DNA from: Puniceicoccales bacterium
Lineage (GTDB): Bacteria; Verrucomicrobiota; Verrucomicrobiia; Opitutales; JAIRLM01
Reading direction: 5' to 3'
Length of the DNA: 10,186 nt
Assembly: GCA_031287845.1 (NCBI GenBank)
Contig: JAITSI010000063.1
Location: 1-10,186 of the forward strand
Part shown: positions 1 through 6,015 of the stretch, in pieces
Numbering within the stretch: position 1 is the stretch's first letter
How the letters are laid out: each line of letters opens with the position of its first letter
The notes under the pieces: model-generated
Told to the model about the DNA's origin: nothing
Seen by the model: only the letters and a program-made list of their open reading frames with translations
Database searches by the model: none
Position numbers and translations under genes: made by a program

Positions 1-192
1 TAGCGCCCGTCCGGCCGGCGTCCCGAGCGAAGCGAGGGATGATAGCGCATTGCGCGCCGGACGGTACGGCACTCCGTGGGCGGGGGATTGGCAAAGGGGC
101 GCGGCAGCCCCCTTTGCAACCTCCCAGAGGGGCGCAGCCCCACCGTCAACCGGCGGCCCGGGTTTGGCGGGATCTGGCCCCGATCCTAGGTG
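1..192. other. Non-coding region 3' of the permease gene, with hairpins and repeats
   Basis: I see no credible gene here; short open frames are low-complexity products of the G+C bias. The stretch lies downstream of the minus-strand permease. It contains a possible 9-bp stem (positions 7-15 with 56-64) enclosing GAGCGAAGCGAGG-type sequence, then a repeat element at 65-149 that recurs inverted at 3435-3602. A GGGGCGCAGCCCC self-complementary core with a 3-nt loop lies at about 129-141. The left neighbour is outside the window, so whether this is a convergent or tandem gap cannot be told. Confidence 0.6.
65..149 (-). repeat. Dispersed intergenic repeat, left copy (inverted relative to 3435-3602)
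   Basis: Read on the minus strand, this block has three parts in order: a 22-nt part (149 to 128) matching 3435-3456 with one mismatch, a GGGAGGTT linker matching 3539-3546, and a 52-nt part (116 to 65) identical to 3551-3602. Compared with the right copy it lacks an internal module of about 80 bp (3458-3538). It starts 43 nt past the stop codon of the permease, in the same sense as that gene, just as the right copy follows the hydrolase gene. The bases were compared one by one; the biological role is unknown. Confidence 0.85.
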
Positions 193-1248
193 TTAGGTCC
201 TGCGGTGGAAGAAGTATAGTGCCGTAGCGCCGGCCAGGGCATTGGGAAGCCAGGCTGCGACGGCGGGTGGCATGGCGCGGCCGAGGCCCAGCACCTGGCA
301 CAGGCCATTGAGGAGAAAAAATGCGAATAGGCAGGCCGTTGCCTGGGATGCGGCAAGCAGGGAGCCGCGGCGCGGCGCTCCCGCCAGGGTAAAGGGGAGG
401 GCGCAGAGGAGGGCAACGGGAACGCTGGCGCAGCCGGCCGCGAGGGAATGGAGGCGGAGGGCGTAGGGAATTCGCGCCGCATCGCCGGGGGGAATGGGGC
501 GGAGCAGGTGGCGCAGGTCCCGGAAGGAGAGGTCCCGGACGCGGCGCTGGGCGAGGCGCATTTCCCGGGGAGTCTCCACGAGGGTGGGGTAAATTTTTTC
601 CGCAAAAAAGGGAGGCTGCCGGCCGGAGAGGATGGCCGAGCCGTCCCGCTCCCAGACCTGGAAAAAGCTCCAGGTGCCGTTGCGGAAGCTGGCCCGCTCC
701 GCCCGGATGTGGCGCGGGCCCGTGGCCGGGTCCATTTCCACGACGAAGGCGGAGGTGGCGCCGTTGCCGTCCAGTTGACCCAGCAGCCAGAGCCTGCCCC
801 GGTGGCCGTCGTAGGCGATGGGATGGGAGAGGGATGGGCCGTGGGTTGCCTCCCAGATGGCGCTGGCCCGGTCCTCGGCCAGGGCAATGGGAAAGCAGTG
901 GAGGAGGAGCAGTGCGGCGGCGATGGCCAGCGTGCTCCAGCGGATCCAGCGGACGATGGCCCAGGGGGAAAGTCCTGCGGCCCGCATGGCGAGAATTTCC
1001 CGGCCCTGGCATAGGCGGCCGAGGGTAAATAGGGACGCCACGAAGACGGCGGCGGGGAAGGCGATGGGGAGCCGGCCGGGGAGAAGCAGCAGATGGTAGG
1101 CCAGGACCGTCCCGGCGGGAGTCTTTCTCTGGAGCCAGTCCGGGACGGCGCCGTGGAGGGTTTCCAAAAATAGGATGCCGAGGATGGCCAGGGTGGCGAT
1201 GGCCAGCGGACCCAGCCAGCGGCGCCAGACGTAGCAGGGCAAGGACAC
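193..1248 (-). CDS. LptF/LptG (YjgP/YjgQ) family permease of the lipopolysaccharide exporter
   Basis: Inner-membrane subunit that, in characterised systems, works with ATPase LptB and partner LptF/LptG to extract LPS and pass it to the LptC/LptA bridge. The 351-residue protein has the family layout: three N-terminal membrane segments (about 14-33, 52-78, 98-123), a periplasmic domain (about 125-250), then three more segments (about 268-290, 297-320, 328-347). The conserved cytoplasmic coupling helix is REILAMRAAGLSPW (83-96). Length is normal for the family, with a rather short periplasmic domain. The start is GTG at 1248, preceded by AGAAGAAGG at good Shine-Dalgarno distance. It is divergent from the phosphofructokinase gene. 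The usual second permease gene is not adjacent in this window. LptF versus LptG cannot be decided by eye, so no symbol is given. Confidence 0.85.
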   Translation of the reverse strand: MSLPCYVWRRWLGPLAIATLAILGILFLETLHGAVPDWLQRKTPAGTVLAYHLLLLPGRLPIAFPAAVFVASLFTLGRLCQGREILAMRAAGLSPWAIVRWIRWSTLAIAAALLLLHCFPIALAEDRASAIWEATHGPSLSHPIAYDGHRGRLWLLGQLDGNGATSAFVVEMDPATGPRHIRAERASFRNGTWSFFQVWERDGSAILSGRQPPFFAEKIYPTLVETPREMRLAQRRVRDLSFRDLRHLLRPIPPGDAARIPYALRLHSLAAGCASVPVALLCALPFTLAGAPRRGSLLAASQATACLFAFFLLNGLCQVLGLGRAMPPAVAAWLPNALAGATALYFFHRRT

Positions 1249-1323
1249 GGACCTTCTTCTAGGCCGCGGAAAATGGGCTGTCAGCGGAAAAAAGCGCTGG
1301 AAAGTTCGGTAAAATTACTTTCA
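1249..1323. promoter_or_regulatory. Divergent promoter region between the permease and phosphofructokinase genes
   Basis: These 75 bases must carry control signals for both divergent genes. A palindromic CTAG sits at 1259-1262, ten bases before the GTG of the permease. On the plus strand TAAAAT (1310-1315) matches five of six bases of a sigma-70 -10 element and lies eight bases before ATG 1324, which would leave almost no leader. No good -35 element is visible at 16-18 bases upstream of it (A-rich there). The region is poorer in G+C than the flanking genes. Confidence 0.4.
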
Positions 1324-2538
1324 ATGGGCGCCATGCGGATTCGGCGCGTGGGAATTTTGACGGCGGGCGGCATTGCGCCCTGTCTCTCGGCGGCGGTTGG
1401 CTCCCTCATCGCCGCCTATGGCCAGCGGGACCCGGCCGTGGAAATTCGCTGCTACCGCTTCGGCTACGCGGGCCTGCTGCGGGGAGATTCCTTTGCCGTG
1501 ACCGGGGAAATGCGCCGCTGCGCGGACCGGCTGCTCTACTTCGGCGGCAGTGTGCTGGGAAATAGCCGGGTCAAGCTGGAAAACCAAAGCGACTGCCTGC
1601 GGCGGCGGCTGGTGGAGGAGGGCCAGGACCCGCAGGCGGTGGCGGCGGAGCGGCTGGCGGCGGACGGCATCGACGTGCTCCACACCATCGGAGGCGACGA
1701 CACCAGCGCAGTTGCGGCGGGCCTGGCAGAGCGGCTGGCAAGGGAAGGACACCCCATGGCGGTCATCGGCCTGCCCAAGACCGTCGACAATGACATCCAT
1801 CCCATCGTCCAGACCCTGGGGGCGGCCACGGCGGCGGAGGAAAGTGCGAAATTTTTTACCCATGCCGTGAACGAGTGCACCACAAACCCGCACATGCTCG
1901 TCGTCCACGAGGTCATGGGCCGCAACTGCGGCTGGCTCACCGCCGAGGCCGCACTCCGCTACCGCAGCTGGCTGGACCGGCAGCAACTGCTGGCATCGAT
2001 TGGCCTGTCCCGGGAGCGCTGGGACCTGCACGGCGTGTACCTGCCCGAGCTGGAATTGGACATTGCCCGCGAGGGGGAGCGGCTGGCAAGGGTAATGGCG
2101 GCGGTGGGAAATGTGAACATCTTCGTGAGCGAGGGCGCCGGCGTAACAACCGTTCTAGGAGAAATGGAACGGGAGGGCAGAACAGTTCCCCGCGATGCCT
2201 TTGGCCACGTGCAGCTGGACCGGGTCAACCTGGGCCAGTGGCTCGGGGAACGGCTGGCCAGGGACATCGGCGCCGAAAAGCTGCTGGTCCAGAAGAGCGG
2301 CTACTTTGCCCGCTCCTCCGCCCCCAACGCCGAGGACCTGCAGCTGATCCGGGACACGGTCCAACTGGCCGTTGGCCACGCCTTCCTCGGTGGATCGGGC
2401 GTGGTGGGCCGGGACAGGGAAATGGGCGGCCAGCTGGCGCTCATCGACTTTTCCCGCATCCGCGGCGGCCAGCCCTTCGACCCTTCCACTGCGCCATTCC
2501 GGGAGCTGCTCCTTTCCATTGGCCAGGTGGCCGGCTGA
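1324..2538 (+). CDS. Pyrophosphate-type 6-phosphofructokinase (PPi-PFK)
   Basis: Cytosolic glycolytic/gluconeogenic enzyme interconverting fructose 6-phosphate and fructose 1,6-bisphosphate, reversibly when PPi is the donor. With this start it is 404 residues. Visible family motifs are LTAGGIAPC (12-20), GGDD (123-126), PKTVDND (151-157) with the catalytic-base Asp, MGRNCGW (198-204) and SEGAG (269-273). Asp in GGDD (where ATP enzymes have GGDG) and Lys in PKT (where ATP enzymes have Gly) are the established PPi-specific pair, so ATP use is unlikely. The start is uncertain. ATG 1273 would add 17 residues with codons otherwise rare here (TTA, TCA, AGT, GTA); ATG 1324 or 1333 fits the family N-terminus (MRIRRVGILTAGG). 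No Shine-Dalgarno is visible at any of them. The hydrolase-like gene follows after 9 nt, so the two are probably co-transcribed. Confidence 0.93.
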   Translation: MGAMRIRRVGILTAGGIAPCLSAAVGSLIAAYGQRDPAVEIRCYRFGYAGLLRGDSFAVTGEMRRCADRLLYFGGSVLGNSRVKLENQSDCLRRRLVEEGQDPQAVAAERLAADGIDVLHTIGGDDTSAVAAGLAERLAREGHPMAVIGLPKTVDNDIHPIVQTLGAATAAEESAKFFTHAVNECTTNPHMLVVHEVMGRNCGWLTAEAALRYRSWLDRQQLLASIGLSRERWDLHGVYLPELELDIAREGERLARVMAAVGNVNIFVSEGAGVTTVLGEMEREGRTVPRDAFGHVQLDRVNLGQWLGERLARDIGAEKLLVQKSGYFARSSAPNAEDLQLIRDTVQLAVGHAFLGGSGVVGRDREMGGQLALIDFSRIRGGQPFDPSTAPFRELLLSIGQVAG

Positions 2539-2547
2539 CACTTTCCC

Positions 2548-3426
2548 ATGGACCCGATCCTGCCAAAGTTCCTCCGCGGCGACTACCCATTTGCGGACCG
2601 CTTCGTCCGGCTGGAGGGAGGCAGCGCCATGCACTACGTGGACGAGGGCAAGGGAAGTCTGGTCCTGCTGCTCCACGACATCCCATCCTGGTCCTTCCAC
2701 TTCCGCCAGCTCATCCAGGACCTTTCCGGCAGCTTCCGCTGTGTGGCCCCCGACTTCATCGGCTTTGGCCTCTCCGACAAGCCCGCCGGCGTTGCCTATT
2801 CCCCGCGTTCCCTGGCGGATAACATTTTGGCATTCTGCACCCGGCTCAACGTGGGCCGCTTCCACCTCGTCCTCCACGGCTGGGGCGCTCTGCCGGGCAT
2901 GGTTGCCGCCCTGCGCTGGCCGGAGCGGGTCAAGCGCATCGTGCTACTCAACGCCAACTGCTTCGCGGGAACGCCCCCATCCTCCGACGAGGCGCTGTGC
3001 CACATTCCCCTGCTGGGCAGGTGGCTGGTCCAGGGACTGAACCTTCCCGTCCGCCGCGTGGCCGCCGCGTCCCATCCCCATCCCCGCATCCGCCGCGGCT
3101 ACCGCTTTCCCTACGGCGGCTGGCGTGACCGCGCCCCCACGTTTCGCTTTTTTTCCGCCTGCTCCACCCAGAATGCCTGGCTCAAGGAATTGCAGCAGAA
3201 GCTCTATCTCCTATCCGCGAAAAAGGCCATGGCCTTCTGGGGAACGGCGGACCGGATTTTTGGCCACCCCACCCTGGAAAAGTGGAAATCGGAGCTGGAT
3301 TTTGCCAAGGTCCACGAGCTGGCCGGCATCGGCCGCCAGGTGCTGGAGGGCGAATACGAGTTCATCCTGCCCCACCTGCGCCGCTTTCTGCTGGCCGGCG
3401 AGGAAGCCAGGCTGCCCACATTCTAG
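2548..3426 (+). CDS. Alpha/beta-hydrolase-fold protein, haloalkane dehalogenase/OleB-like, apparently lacking catalytic residues
   Basis: 292-residue cytosolic protein related to the haloalkane dehalogenase/OleB branch of the alpha/beta-hydrolase fold. The fold signatures are clear: HDIPSWSFHF (43-52) for the oxyanion strand, PDFIGFGLSDKP (68-79), LHGWGALPG (109-117) at the nucleophile elbow, WGTADRIF (231-238) with the acid Asp235, and LAGIGRQVLE (258-267) where family members have a GH-x-x-x-E/Q pattern. Relatives have Asp or Ser at the elbow (HDWG); here it is Gly111. The catalytic His position is Arg263, and the oxyanion HG is HD (43-44). The frame is intact with family-typical length, so this is not an ordinary decayed gene. 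I infer a pseudoenzyme, possibly binding a ligand or partner; an enzyme using other residues cannot be excluded. It lies 9 nt behind the phosphofructokinase gene and ends with TAG in a CTAG site. Confidence 0.8.
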   Translation: MDPILPKFLRGDYPFADRFVRLEGGSAMHYVDEGKGSLVLLLHDIPSWSFHFRQLIQDLSGSFRCVAPDFIGFGLSDKPAGVAYSPRSLADNILAFCTRLNVGRFHLVLHGWGALPGMVAALRWPERVKRIVLLNANCFAGTPPSSDEALCHIPLLGRWLVQGLNLPVRRVAAASHPHPRIRRGYRFPYGGWRDRAPTFRFFSACSTQNAWLKELQQKLYLLSAKKAMAFWGTADRIFGHPTLEKWKSELDFAKVHELAGIGRQVLEGEYEFILPHLRRFLLAGEEARLPTF

Positions 3427-3434
3427 CATCGAGA

Positions 3435-3602
3435 TTGACGGCGGGGCTGCGCCCCTTCCAGCCCCCCACGGAGTGTCGCTGCATCGATGCCCGGGGGAAG
3501 CGAAGCTGGGACACGGCCCCCAAAAGGGCCGGGAGGCCGGGAGGTTTTTTCAAAGGGGGCTGCCGCGCCCCTTTGCCAATCCCCCGCCCACGGAGTGCCG
3601 TA
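3435..3602 (+). repeat. Dispersed intergenic repeat, right copy, with the 52-bp exact block
   Basis: Begins 8 nt after the hydrolase stop codon. Positions 3551-3602 are an exact inverted copy of 65-116. Positions 3435-3456 match 149-128 with one mismatch, and the GGGAGGTT word at 3539-3546 is shared too. Between these lies a module of about 80 bp absent from the left copy. The shared blocks lie in the same order relative to the gene upstream of each copy, which suggests a mobile or recombining 3'-flanking element rather than chance. Confidence 0.85.
3467..3530 (+). repeat. Repeat unit A of a degenerate direct repeat
   Basis: Starts CACGGAGTG, continues through GCATCGAT, CGGGGGAAGCG and AGCTGGG, and ends in GGCCCCCAAAAGGGCC. 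The same words in the same order and nearly the same spacing occur in unit B at 3589-3653, about 122 bases further on. The terminal word can fold back on itself through GGCCC/GGGCC. No coding capacity is apparent. Confidence 0.75.
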
Positions 3603-3653
3603 GCATCGATAATCGGGGGAAGCGGAGCTGGGGGCAAGGCCCCCAAATGGGCC
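3589..3653 (+). repeat. Repeat unit B of a degenerate direct repeat
   Basis: Second copy of the unit at 3467-3530: CACGGAGTG, GCATCGAT, TCGGGGGAAGCG, AGCTGGG and a closing GGCCCCCAAATGGGCC word, with scattered substitutions. Its first 14 bases overlap the exact 52-bp block shared with 65-116, so the left copy of the family ends inside this unit. Confidence 0.75.
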
Positions 3654-3691
3654 CGGCCGGCCCTCGAGGCCCCCGGACGGCCTGGAGGCCT

Positions 3692-3720
3692 TTGACAGGT
3701 GGTTCCGGCGGTGCTAGTCC
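3692..3720 (+). promoter_or_regulatory. Possible murD promoter
   Basis: A perfect TTGACA -35 hexamer (3692-3697) is followed after 17 bases by TAGTCC (3715-3720), a poor -10 match. Six bases later comes the ATG of murD. If used, the transcript would be leaderless or nearly so, consistent with the absence of a Shine-Dalgarno sequence. The weak -10 keeps confidence low. Confidence 0.35.
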
Positions 3721-3726
3721 TATTCC

Positions 3727-5013
3727 ATGGCCGGGCGCTATCCTAATTTTTCCGATCTGGCCGCCGGGCGGCCCATTGCCATTCTCGGCCTGGGGCTAAC
3801 GGGCTGTGCCGTGGCGAAATTTTTCCAGGGGCATGGCATCGCCTTCACCGCCTACGACCAAAATCCCATGGCCGGCGGCGGGGACATTGCCCTGGAGTCG
3901 ACCTTTGCGCCGGACGGGTCCGAGGTCGTGGTTCACAGCCCGGGCCTGCTCCACTCGCCCTGGCTGAACCGGGCCCGGGAGCTGGGCTGCCTCTGCCTGG
4001 GCGAGCTGGACCTGGCGCAGCTGTTCCTTTCCAATCCGACAATTGCCGTGACCGGCACCGCCGGCAAGACCTCCACGGTTACCATGCTGTCCGCTGTCCT
4101 TGGCCACGCGGGACAGCGCCACTCCCTCACCGGCAACCTGGGCCGCGCCCTCACCTCCGCCATCGGCGAGCTCGGCGCCGATCCGGGCCGCTGGAATCTG
4201 TGCGAGGTTAGCTCCTTCCAGGCCAATGGGTTGCAATACTTTTCCCCGGACCATGTACTCTGGACAAACTTTGGCGAAAACCACGGCGACGTGCACCCCA
4301 CCCCGGAGGATTACTTCCTGTCCAAGTGGCGGCTATTGGAACTGTGCCGGGGCGCGGCATTCGTCGGGGAGGGCATCCCGGACCAGGCCCGGCGCTTCGG
4401 ACGGGTTCTGCCCCACCCGGTCCGCGTCTGCCCCCGCTGGGAGGGAGCCCGCCACTGCGACGCCCTGGCCCTGGCCCACCAGCGGGAAAATTTTTCCCTG
4501 GTTCGTGCCCTGGCCCTCGCCATTGGCCTGGACGGGCCGGCCATCGGAGCTGCGCTGGAGGAATTTTGCCCTCCCCCCTACCGCCTATTCCGTCCGACCG
4601 TCGTGGGAAATCTGGAGCTGTGGAACGATTCCAAGGCGACCAGCTCCCTGGCGGTTCGGCGGGCACTGGAGCACGTGGCGCGGCCGGGATCGCAGCTGCT
4701 GTGGATTAGCTGCGGCAGCCCCAAGGGGGAAAGCTGGGAAAATTTTTTGCCCATCGTCCGGGCCGTTGACCGGGTGCTGTGCTTCGGCGGCGTGGGCGAG
4801 CGGATTGCCGAGCTGGCCGGGCCGCAGAAGGCCACCCTCCTGGCCGATGGGGAAGAGCTATTTCCCCTGCTCCGCTCCCTGGCCCGGGGCCCGGGGAGCT
4901 GTGGCCCAGCGGTGGCACTGTTCAGCCCCGGCTTTGCCAGCTTTGACTCCTTTGCCGGCTATGCCGAGCGGGGCCGCTGGTTCGACGGCGGCGTGGCCCG
5001 GCTCCTGGAGTGA
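3727..5013 (+). CDS. murD: UDP-N-acetylmuramoylalanine--D-glutamate ligase (MurD)
   Basis: Cytoplasmic Mur ligase adding D-glutamate to UDP-MurNAc-L-alanine with ATP, the second peptide step of peptidoglycan synthesis. The 428 residues show all three domains. The N-terminal nucleotide fold has GLGLTG (21-26). The central ATPase has P-loop VTGTAGKTST (108-117), EVSSFQ (160-165), NHGD (185-188) and the Lys200 position that is carbamylated in MurD. The C-terminal domain has NDSKATS (300-306) and SPGFASFDSF (400-409). Some usually conserved residues differ: GTNGKTT is GTAGKTS, DH is Asn185-His186, and the HR pair before the C-domain is Tyr285-Arg286. The key Lys114, His186, Lys200 and Asp301 positions remain, so I expect an active but diverged enzyme. 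A LysM lipoprotein gene follows. Other division/wall cluster genes (ftsW, murG, murC) are absent from the window. Confidence 0.92.
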   Translation: MAGRYPNFSDLAAGRPIAILGLGLTGCAVAKFFQGHGIAFTAYDQNPMAGGGDIALESTFAPDGSEVVVHSPGLLHSPWLNRARELGCLCLGELDLAQLFLSNPTIAVTGTAGKTSTVTMLSAVLGHAGQRHSLTGNLGRALTSAIGELGADPGRWNLCEVSSFQANGLQYFSPDHVLWTNFGENHGDVHPTPEDYFLSKWRLLELCRGAAFVGEGIPDQARRFGRVLPHPVRVCPRWEGARHCDALALAHQRENFSLVRALALAIGLDGPAIGAALEEFCPPPYRLFRPTVVGNLELWNDSKATSSLAVRRALEHVARPGSQLLWISCGSPKGESWENFLPIVRAVDRVLCFGGVGERIAELAGPQKATLLADGEELFPLLRSLARGPGSCGPAVALFSPGFASFDSFAGYAERGRWFDGGVARLLE

Positions 5014-5081
5014 AATTTCGTAAAAATGGGCAATTTGGATTGCGCCGGCGGCGGCCGGTGCTGTAATGGGACCCCTATACC

Positions 5082-5921
5082 ATGGATGCTTTGGGGAAAT
5101 TGCGCTTTATCCTCCTGCCCGGCCTGCTCCTGCTCCTGGGGGGCTGCGCGGGACTTTTTAGCGGATCGCACCGGACAACGCGGCCTCCCTCCACCTACAC
5201 GCGGGCCGATCTGCTGGGGGATGGGGACCTGGCGGCGGAGCGGCCCATTGCCCGGCCGCGGCGGCTGGTTCCGCCGACCTATGAAACCCACAGCGTCGTG
5301 CGCGGGGACAGCCTCTGGCGCATCGCCAAGACCCATGGCGTGTCGCTGGAAAGCCTGCTGGAGGCGAATGGCCTGGCGAAGGAGGACATTCTGCGCGTGG
5401 GCCAGGAGCTGCGCATTCCCGTACGGCCCACGCTGCCGCAGGGCCGGGAGCCGCACACGGTGCAGCGCGGCGAGACCCTTTCCAGCCTTTCCCGCTCCTG
5501 GGGCTGCTCCGTTGCGGACATTCGCCAGGCCAATGACCTGGTGGGCGATGGGCTCTACGTGGGCCAGCGGCTGATGGTGCCGGCCCAGGCAACGGTGACG
5601 GCCGCAGCGGCGGCGCGGGGCAGCGGCGGGGCAAGCTACACGGTGCGGCGCGGGGACACGCTCTCCTCCATCGCCGGCGCCTGCGGAACCAGCGTGCGGG
5701 AACTCTGCTCGCTGAACGCCATCGCCGAACCGAACCGCATCCGCGAGGGCCAAATTTTGATCCTGCCGGCGGGCAAGGTGGCACCGGCAACGCCAACCCC
5801 AGCGCGGAAGGAGGTGTCCCGGGCGGCACCGGCACCGGTTCCCGCTCCCAGGTCACCCGCATCGGACGATGACCTGCTGGGACTCTTCGACGAGGCCGAC
5901 CTTTTTAGCAACTACAACTGA
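5082..5921 (+). CDS. Lipoprotein with three LysM domains
   Basis: Probable outer-envelope lipoprotein that binds peptidoglycan glycans. The 279 residues begin with a lipoprotein signal (hydrophobic 8-20) and lipobox LGGC, lipidated at Cys22. A proline- and arginine-rich linker leads to three LysM domains at about 69-113, 124-167 and 185-229. Each has the V-x-x-GD/E-(T/S)L-x-x-(I/L)(A/S) opening and a GQ-x-L-x-(V/I/L)P close. A Pro/Ala linker then leads to an acidic-aromatic tail (SDDDLLGLFDEADLF, 261-275). No peptidase M23 or amidase domain is present, so it is more likely a scaffold or activator than a hydrolase. It lies 68 nt after murD on the same strand and is probably co-transcribed. The ATG at 5082 is chosen because it places the signal sequence at the N-terminus. 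Confidence 0.88.
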   Translation: MDALGKLRFILLPGLLLLLGGCAGLFSGSHRTTRPPSTYTRADLLGDGDLAAERPIARPRRLVPPTYETHSVVRGDSLWRIAKTHGVSLESLLEANGLAKEDILRVGQELRIPVRPTLPQGREPHTVQRGETLSSLSRSWGCSVADIRQANDLVGDGLYVGQRLMVPAQATVTAAAAARGSGGASYTVRRGDTLSSIAGACGTSVRELCSLNAIAEPNRIREGQILILPAGKVAPATPTPARKEVSRAAPAPVPAPRSPASDDDLLGLFDEADLFSNYN

Positions 5922-5973
5922 CGGCCCGGCCGGATCCCGTGGCCCGGCCGGCCCTCACCTCCCCGCCCCCCCA

Positions 5974-6002
5974 CCCCCCGGCGCGCGAAGCGCGCCGGGG
6001 GG
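5974..6002. terminator. Perfect 13-bp hairpin with GAA loop between convergent genes
   Basis: Arms 5974-5986 and 5990-6002 are fully complementary (six C:G pairs, then GGCGCGC with GCGCGCC) around a GAA loop. It lies 53 bases after the LysM gene stop and 14 bases beyond the tmk stop, so it can serve both convergent transcripts. The T-rich run on the plus side (6013-6020) is displaced by 10 bases and the minus side has none, so this is not a textbook U-tract terminator. Confidence 0.7.
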
Positions 6003-6015
6003 CAAAAGTAGATTT

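Larger units (their letters stand above)
3427..3726. other. 300-base gene-free gap with repeats, hairpins and a possible promoter
   Basis: No credible gene is present. The gap holds two tandemly related repeat units (cores 3467-3530 and 3589-3653) and the 52-bp sequence shared with 65-116. It also has several G+C-rich hairpin-forming words, such as GGGGCTGCGCCCC (3443-3455) and GGCCC/GGGCC arms around CCAAAA (3515-3530). A T6 run (3545-3550) comes 14 bases after the second of these hairpins, too far for a classical terminator. The last 35 bases contain a perfect -35 hexamer upstream of murD. Confidence 0.6.

Noticed and set aside
146..1012. Long minus-strand frames overlapping the permease gene, and plus-strand frames such as 448-1014
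   Set aside because: They are Pro/Arg/Gly-rich shadows of the permease; the frame at 193-1248 has the membrane segments and family motifs.
1875..2822. Plus-strand frame of 315 residues spanning the phosphofructokinase and hydrolase-like genes
   Set aside because: Low-complexity composition with no motif, and it crosses the boundary between two recognisable genes.
3545..3575. Rho-independent terminator formed by T6 and the CAAAGGGG/CCCCTTTG hairpin
   Set aside because: The T-run precedes the hairpin on the plus strand, and on the minus strand the hairpin is followed by A, so the order is wrong in both directions.
3427..3726. CRISPR array or insertion sequence in the repeat-rich gap
   Set aside because: Only two degenerate units of about 64 bases, no regular spacers, no terminal inverted repeats with target duplication and no transposase.
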